From the NCBI GenBank assembly GCA_049589355.1, contig JBAWAP010000375.1:1-16526 (forward strand): a stretch of DNA of 16,526 nucleotides, read 5' to 3'. Position numbers and translations under genes: made by a program. This document shows, piece by piece, positions 12,495-16,526 of the stretch; the stretch's first letter is position 1, and each line of letters starts with the position of its first letter. The DNA comes from JBAWAP01 sp049589355 (lineage in GTDB: Bacteria > Chloroflexota > Anaerolineae > VGOG01). The notes below the pieces were generated by a model. That model was not told the origin of the DNA. It did not search any database and saw only the letters and a program-made list of their open reading frames with translations.

Positions 12495-15053
12495 GTGCAG
12501 GATGTCACGCACCGTTCAGGTGGCGGTCTTCTTAGCGGCATCTACCGACGGCGGGAAGCCATCCTGGCGCTGCTCGCTTATGGTTTGCTGGCCGTGGTGA
12601 TGACCTGGCCGGTCGCTGCTCAACTGGGGACGCACCTGCCGGGGATCGGAGATGACCTGTGGACTCACCAATGGACTTTCTGGTGGGTGAAACAGGCTAT
12701 ATTGGAGGGGCATAACCCTTTTTATACCCGTCTTCTATTCCACCCTTATGGTGTGTCGCTGGCCTTTCATAACATTGCCTGGCTCAACATCGCTGTCTGG
12801 CTGGCCTTGCAGGCGATTATAGAGGGATTTGCTGCCTATAGCCTGGTTTTCATCGCCTTCCTCGCCCTGAATGGCTTCACGATGTACTTGCTGGCCCGCG
12901 AATTGACCGGCTCGCCACCGGCAGCCTTCATCGGTGGGTTAGTCTACGGTTTCTGGCCCTATACTTTGTCCCATTCCGACCACCCCAACCTGGTCGTCGT
13001 CTGCTGGCTCCCCCTGGTGCTCCTTTACCTGCATCGTACTCTGGAGAAAGGACGGAGGCGCGATGCGTTGCTGGCGGCTCTCTTCCTGGCCTTGACGGGA
13101 TTGACTCGCTGGCACCTGTTGATTATGGGAGGGGTGGTCGTCGGCCTGTATGTGCTCTATTACTTGTGGAGCAAAAAATCCTGTCGGACCCGGCGTACTT
13201 TGGGGTTGCTGATGCTGGTGGGGCTTGTCACAGGAGCACTGCTGGCTCCCCTGGCGGCCCCTATAGTTAGTGCTCAGTTAACCCGGACCTATCGGGACGA
13301 TATTTTCATTGACGAGCAGACCTGGGGGCAGACCGATGTGCTGTCCTACGTGCTGCCCAGTTGTTACCATCCCCTGTGGGGCGATGCGGCCTTCCGGCTT
13401 TACGAGAATCTCATCGTCAACAAGGTCTACGTCGCTTTTCTTGGATACACAACCATTGTTCTGGCAATCTATGGCGGGGCGAAGAACTGGCGGCAGGCTC
13501 GTTTCTGGGTGTTGGCGGCGGTGGTGTACGTCGCCCTGGCCCTCGGCCCCCAACTGCGGGTCAATGGCCAGCTCTACCCCCAGGTGCCGATGCCCTACCG
13601 GTTAGTAGGTGATCTGTTCTTCATTCGTATTCTGCGCAAACCAGATCGCTTCAACGTATTCCTGGGGCTCCCGGTGGGGATGTTGGTATCGCTGGGCATG
13701 ATGGCTCTGCTGCGCCGATACCTCCCCCCCCACGGTGGGGGTAGACGCAAGTCGGCTGTATTGGTAGGCATAGTGGGGGTGTTGATTCTGGGCGAATATT
13801 GCCCCATCCCTTACCCCACTGTGCCTGCCGTTACCCCGGCCTGGTACAGCCAACTGGCTCAGGAACCCGGCTATTTCGCTGTCCTGGATTTGCCAATGGA
13901 TCCCCTGCATTTTGATAAACGATACACGTTTTACCAGATCACTCACGGCAAACCGCTGGTCGAGGGCCGTGTTTCCCGTCTCCCCCGGGAGGCTTTTGCT
14001 TTCATAGACAGCAATCCCTTGCTGCAGGGACTACGCCAGGCCAACGCCATGGATGCAGATTTGATGGACGTATCCCATCAGTTGCATCTCCTGGCCGAAG
14101 CCGATGTTCGCTATATCATCTTCCACAAGAAATTCATCGCCCCAGAGCAACTGGCCGCCTGCCAGGACTGGCTGACCTTTGAGCCGTGTCACGAGGATAC
14201 AGATTTGGTCGTCTACCGCACCGATCCGCGTCTGGGACGCGATTTCGTCCTGGATTATCAGATCACCGATGCCATCGGCCTCATTCAGGCCACCTTCACG
14301 CCGACCAGTACTACTACTCAGGCCGGTCTGGTCCAGGTGGATGCCCGTTGGGGAAGCGCGGCTGCTCCTGGCTGGGATTACGACGCATGTTTGAACTTGA
14401 TCAGCATGGCCGGCGAGGTAGCCCAATCGCACTGCGAGCCGCTCTCCCCGACCTGGCCCACATCCCGATGGGATGCAGATGAGGTGGTGCGCAGTGCCTA
14501 TGCCCTTCAGGTGAACCCTTTCTTGGAGGCGGGGACGTATACGTTGACCCTGACTTTAGCTGATGATTATGGCGAGGCAGTGGGGAATCCGGCCCCCCTA
14601 GGCTCGCTACGGGTAGAGGCATTGCCTCGCGTTTTCGTCGAGCCACGACCGACGCATCCGCTGCACGTGGTCTGGGGAGATGCGATTCTTCTACGCGGAT
14701 ATGACCTGCAATTATCCGTCGAGTCGCTGGAGTTGACCCTCTATTGGCAGGCTCAGCGGAGAATGGACACTTCGTACAAGGTCTTTGTGCACCTCGTTGA
14801 CCCGGCTACGGGAGCCATCGTCGTCCAGGATGATGCCGTGCCTCGCCGCTGGGCGTATCCTACCACCTGGTGGGAGCACGGTGAGGTGGTCGAAGATACG
14901 ATCCCTCTGTCGCTAAATGGAGTGCCCCCAGGCCGATACCGTCTGGTGCTTGGCCTGTATGACCAGGGTACGGGGGAGCGACTGCCAGCCTACTCTGCCG
15001 ACGGCGAACGGTATCCTGATGACACTGTCCCTCTGACCACGGTGCAGCATTGA
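12495..15053 (+). CDS. large GT-C-like polytopic membrane protein with C-terminal beta-rich domain
   Basis: 852 aa from a GTG with GGAGG (12484-12488) six bases upstream. The N-terminal 420 or so residues hold about ten or more membrane spans. The first outer loop has GIGDDLWTHQWTFWW (51-64, D53/D54) then HNPFYTRLLFHPYG (73-86), resembling catalytic loops of GT39/PMT-like enzymes without matching them exactly. RILRKPDRFNVFLGLP occurs in a later loop. Residues about 580-715 form a first beta-rich region and 718-852 a second, which carries the shared motifs LELTLYWQ, YKVFVHLVDPATG, TTWWEHGEVVED, YRLVLGLYDQGTGERL and DDTVPL. The product is unnamed; a polyprenol-sugar transferase or glycan-assembly role is inferred from its neighbours. 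An in-frame C-run hairpin (13727-13741) codes for PPHGGG in a loop. No closer family can be named by eye. Confidence 0.78.
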   Translation: MQDVTHRSGGGLLSGIYRRREAILALLAYGLLAVVMTWPVAAQLGTHLPGIGDDLWTHQWTFWWVKQAILEGHNPFYTRLLFHPYGVSLAFHNIAWLNIAVWLALQAIIEGFAAYSLVFIAFLALNGFTMYLLARELTGSPPAAFIGGLVYGFWPYTLSHSDHPNLVVVCWLPLVLLYLHRTLEKGRRRDALLAALFLALTGLTRWHLLIMGGVVVGLYVLYYLWSKKSCRTRRTLGLLMLVGLVTGALLAPLAAPIVSAQLTRTYRDDIFIDEQTWGQTDVLSYVLPSCYHPLWGDAAFRLYENLIVNKVYVAFLGYTTIVLAIYGGAKNWRQARFWVLAAVVYVALALGPQLRVNGQLYPQVPMPYRLVGDLFFIRILRKPDRFNVFLGLPVGMLVSLGMMALLRRYLPPHGGGRRKSAVLVGIVGVLILGEYCPIPYPTVPAVTPAWYSQLAQEPGYFAVLDLPMDPLHFDKRYTFYQITHGKPLVEGRVSRLPREAFAFIDSNPLLQGLRQANAMDADLMDVSHQLHLLAEADVRYIIFHKKFIAPEQLAACQDWLTFEPCHEDTDLVVYRTDPRLGRDFVLDYQITDAIGLIQATFTPTSTTTQAGLVQVDARWGSAAAPGWDYDACLNLISMAGEVAQSHCEPLSPTWPTSRWDADEVVRSAYALQVNPFLEAGTYTLTLTLADDYGEAVGNPAPLGSLRVEALPRVFVEPRPTHPLHVVWGDAILLRGYDLQLSVESLELTLYWQAQRRMDTSYKVFVHLVDPATGAIVVQDDAVPRRWAYPTTWWEHGEVVEDTIPLSLNGVPPGRYRLVLGLYDQGTGERLPAYSADGERYPDDTVPLTTVQH
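13727..13741. repeat. short GC-rich hairpin inside the 12495-15053 gene
   Basis: CCCCCA (13727-13732) and TGGGGG (13736-13741) flank a CGG loop and encode PPHGGG in a hydrophilic loop. The homopolymer run is also a likely place for length errors. Confidence 0.4.
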
Positions 15054-15198
15054 AAGAAGAACGCTGATGCTGCCGAGGCCACGGGCGAGCACTGCGTTGC
15101 AGAGGGAGCGAGTGGAATTGACCGTGAGCGGCGGACTGGCCGAACGGGCAGGCATCCGGGGCGGCCGGCAGGAGAGTAAGAGTCAGGGGGCGACCAGT
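15054..15198. other. intergenic stretch with nothing recognisable
   Basis: Between the 12495-15053 gene and the terminator I see no convincing gene, RNA or repeat. A 67-codon open frame (15067-15270) has an unstructured composition and runs across the terminator, so it is not accepted. Confidence 0.5.
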
Positions 15199-15237
15199 GA
15201 GGGGAGTAGGGTCTCAGTCTTGCTCCCCTCTTCTATT
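15199..15237 (+). terminator. intrinsic terminator of the glycan cluster
   Basis: 15199-15230 folds into a 14-bp stem with G-U pairs and a CTCA loop (outer 8 bp GAGGGGAG/CTCCCCTC perfect), followed by TTCTATTT. It separates the cluster from the repeat-controlled promoter starting at 15252. Confidence 0.8.
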
Positions 15238-15251
15238 TGCCCAGGCTCAAT

Positions 15252-15306
15252 CTTTACCGAAGCTTCATAATCTCTTTATTGAATCTTTACGAAAGTCTGT
15301 TATAAT
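15252..15306 (+). promoter_or_regulatory. activator-type promoter with four 11-bp direct repeats
   Basis: CTTTACC (15252), CTTCATA (15263), CTTTATT (15274) and CTTTACG (15285) repeat with an exact 11-bp period. The -10 TATAAT (15301-15306) begins 16 bp after the start of the last repeat, the same offset as in the promoter at 2545-2588. TTGAAT (15279-15284) could act as -35 with a 16-bp spacer and overlaps the third and fourth units. One copy, CTTCATA, is identical in both promoters. The layout suits a tandemly bound OmpR/PhoB-family regulator. Confidence 0.75.
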
Positions 15307-15328
15307 AGAGTTGTGTAGGAATAACCGG

Positions 15329-15355
15329 ATGTCTCCTGAACACGATGGGAGGTGA
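15329..15355 (+). other. possible 8-codon leader ORF overlapping the ribosome binding site
   Basis: ATG at 15329 begins MSPEHDGR and ends at TGA 15353-15355, the last three bases of the GGAGGTGA site (15348-15355) of the next small gene. It is in the same frame as that gene. It could tune translation by reinitiation, or be chance. Confidence 0.3.
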
Positions 15356-15361
15356 ACGCTA

Positions 15362-15532
15362 ATAAGAAGGCTCAGATTCAGGCCCTATAGGCGACCTTTC
15401 TTTCGCCCAAGGCCATGGCGTCTGAGAAGGCCCTGGAGACCGTTCGGCTGTGGTTGGTGGGGCTGTCTACTCTACCCACTGTTGGGAGCGCTAGCCATCT
15501 TTCTCCTGGTCTGGTTGCTCAGACTGATATAG
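15362..15532 (+). CDS. 56-aa Arg/Pro-rich single-span membrane protein, probable AUA start
   Basis: From the ATA at 15362 the frame gives IRRLRFRPYRRPFF, more Arg/Pro/Trp blocks, then PFGCGWWGC and a hydrophobic end (LLYPLLGALAIFLLVWLLRLI) before TAG at 15530-15532. Thirteen of 56 residues are Arg and nearly all lie before the single span, so by the positive-inside rule the N-terminus is cytoplasmic. GGAGGTGA (15348-15355) is six bases before the ATA. There is no ATG, GTG or TTG in this frame between the upstream TGA and the membrane segment. The distance from the -10 to the ribosome site (47 bases) matches that of the 2645 gene (49). So either AUA is used or an original ATG has mutated. It shares its promoter type with the secreted protein at 2645. 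Function unknown. Confidence 0.6.
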   Translation: MRRLRFRPYRRPFFRPRPWRLRRPWRPFGCGWWGCLLYPLLGALAIFLLVWLLRLI

Positions 15533-15541
15533 AATAAAGTG

Positions 15542-15628
15542 GGTTCGTAGTTGCGATGGTTCGACTTCACTCACCACAGGCTTCAGTCGCTTTTTGCCCG
15601 ATACGACGACCGAAGTCGTCACTACGAA
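15542..15628. repeat. imperfect inverted-repeat element in the gap before the ABC gene
   Basis: GGTTCGTAGTT (15542-15552) faces ACTACGAA at 15621-15628, and CGACTTC near 15563 faces GAAGTCG near 15612-15618. An inner hairpin GACGAC-CGAA-GTCGTC lies at 15605-15620. The right part is an inverted copy of the repeat at 12442-12477. No coding capacity. Confidence 0.6.
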
Positions 15629-15662
15629 TCAAGAACTACGAACCAAGAACTACGAACCAAGA
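15621..15662. repeat. 14-bp tandem repeat, three copies
   Basis: ACTACGAAYCAAGA occurs at 15621-15634, 15635-15648 and 15649-15662; the first has T and the others C at the variable place. AACTACGAACC in the later copies is fully complementary to 15542-15552, so several alternative hairpins can form. Confidence 0.85.
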
Positions 15663-15694
15663 ATACCGATGTCCAGTAAAGCGAGGAAAGAGCA

Positions 15695-16447
15695 ATGTCT
15701 GATAAGTCACTGATCGAGATACGCGATATCACCAAGATTTACCGCATGGGCGGTGACATCGAAGTCCATGCACTGCGCGGGGTCTCCTTGCAGATGGACG
15801 CAGGCGAGTTGCTGTCCATCATGGGGCCGTCCGGTTCCGGTAAGTCCACTATGATGAATGTGCTGGGCTGCCTGGATCAGCCGACTTCGGGAGAGTATTA
15901 CCTGGACGGCGTGGACGTGAAGAGGCTGAACGACAACGCCCTGGCCGAGATCCGCAATCGCAAGATCGGGTTTGTGTTCCAGACCTTTAACCTGCTGCCC
16001 CGCACGACGGCGCTCCAGAACGTGGAATTGCCGCTGGTCTATCGGGGCGTCAGCGGGCGGGAGCGCCGGCGGCAGGTCACGGAGGCGCTGGAAATGGTGG
16101 GGCTGGGGGACCGGATTCACCACCGCCCTAATGAGCTTTCCGGCGGCGAACAGCAGCGGGTGGCCATCGCCCGTGCCCTGGCGACCCAGCCGGACATCAT
16201 CCTGGCCGACGAGCCGACAGGCAACCTGGACTCTCGCTCTGGGGCCGAGATCGTGGCCATCTTTCAGCGATTGAATCGCGAGATGGGTATCACCGTGGTC
16301 TTTGTGACCCACGACTCCGACATCGCGGCGCACACGCGGCGCATCGTACAGTTGCTCGATGGCAGGATCGTGACCGACGAGCTCGTGGAGAATTCCCTGG
16401 ACGCGGAAGCAACGCTGGGGGCGGTGTTGGCAGAGGGTGAGGAGTGA
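15695..16447 (+). CDS. ABC transporter ATP-binding protein, MacB/LolD type
   Basis: 250 aa, typical for the MacB/LolD/FtsE-like group. It hydrolyses ATP on the cytoplasmic face to drive a partner permease of the FtsX/MacB kind in lipoprotein, peptide or drug movement. Seen in order: Walker A GPSGSGKST (44-52), Q-loop Q96 in FVFQTFNLL, signature LSGGEQQRVAIARAL (148-162), Walker B IILADE (168-173) with the subgroup's PTGNLDS, and H206 in FVTHD. All catalytic residues are present. The ATG has AGGAAAGAG about six bases upstream. The permease is expected downstream, past the window end, though a large GC-rich palindrome follows within about 45 bases. No separate promoter is plain in the repeat-filled gap, so read-through from the promoter at 15252-15306 is possible. 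Confidence 0.93.
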   Translation: MSDKSLIEIRDITKIYRMGGDIEVHALRGVSLQMDAGELLSIMGPSGSGKSTMMNVLGCLDQPTSGEYYLDGVDVKRLNDNALAEIRNRKIGFVFQTFNLLPRTTALQNVELPLVYRGVSGRERRRQVTEALEMVGLGDRIHHRPNELSGGEQQRVAIARALATQPDIILADEPTGNLDSRSGAEIVAIFQRLNREMGITVVFVTHDSDIAAHTRRIVQLLDGRIVTDELVENSLDAEATLGAVLAEGEE

Positions 16448-16489
16448 GGAACGAGGTTCTGGCCCTCACCCACCCCCGTCCTTCGGACA

Positions 16490-16526
16490 CCCCCTCCCTC
16501 TCCCAAAGTTTGGGAGAGGGAGGGGG
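16490..16526. repeat. perfect 18-bp-arm palindrome at the window end
   Basis: 16490-16507 and 16509-16526 are exact reverse complements around G16508, centred on CCCAAAGTTTGGG. It could act as a terminator after the ABC gene, but there is no visible T-tract, and the GC-rich sequence looks like an abundant intergenic repeat. It may continue past the window. Confidence 0.8.

Noticed and set aside
15067..15270. 67-codon ORF after the large membrane protein
   Set aside because: It runs through a strong terminator into the next promoter and has no ribosome site or protein-like character.
15353..15355. TGA recoded as an amino acid in a gene starting at 15329
   Set aside because: The TGA is part of a strong ribosome binding site placed for the next codons, and no selenocysteine-type hairpin or matching protein pattern upstream was seen.
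15621..15662. CRISPR array
   Set aside because: The 14-bp units are directly adjacent with no spacers, and no cas gene is present.

Overview
The window most resembles a chromosomal segment of a Chloroflexota-like bacterium. It is GC-rich. It carries polytopic membrane glycosyltransferase-type proteins ending in an extracytoplasmic beta-sandwich-like domain, a signal-peptide Gly/Met-rich protein, and many small GC-rich palindromes in gaps and even inside genes. This taxonomic call is an inference from gene types, not a match to a database. All convincing genes are on the + strand.

Layout. (1) 38-895 is a DegV-family lipid-binding protein, followed by a small inverted-repeat element and a strong terminator. 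(2) 1135-2522 is a two-gene molybdenum cofactor unit: mobA (GTP:Mo-molybdopterin guanylyltransferase) and fdhD (sulfurtransferase for formate dehydrogenase), overlapping by one base and behind a near-leaderless promoter. (3) 2645-3220 is a small exported Gly/Phe/Met-rich protein behind a promoter with 11-bp tandem direct repeats. (4) 3363-15053 is a surface-glycan type cluster: a decayed 3' remnant of a membrane glycosyltransferase-like gene, a DUF2079 protein, a GT39/PMT-type protein, a GH5-like anchored or exported glycosidase, a type I phosphodiesterase/alkaline phosphatase-superfamily protein, a flippase-like (LPG_synthase_TM) protein, and a further giant GT-C-like membrane protein. Three intact proteins and the remnant share the same C-terminal domain, so the cluster probably acts on polyprenyl-linked sugars or surface glycans outside the membrane. 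(5) 15252-15532 repeats the special promoter of region 3 and drives a very small Arg/Pro-rich single-span membrane protein that appears to start at AUA. (6) 15695-16447 is a MacB/LolD-type ABC ATPase whose permease must lie beyond the window.

Main points of interest. Two distant promoters share 7-mers of CTTNANN type repeated every 11 bp, with the last copy starting exactly 16 bp before the -10 box in both; this looks like a regulon of one OmpR/PhoB-type activator. A C-terminal fragment of methionyl-tRNA formyltransferase (fmt), broken by a frameshift at a G-run, is fused in frame to the end of the GT39-type gene. A set of GC-rich palindromes and a second repeat family with the core CGTAGT.ACGACTTC.GTCG are scattered through the region. 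No tRNA, rRNA, CRISPR array, transposase or phage gene was seen.
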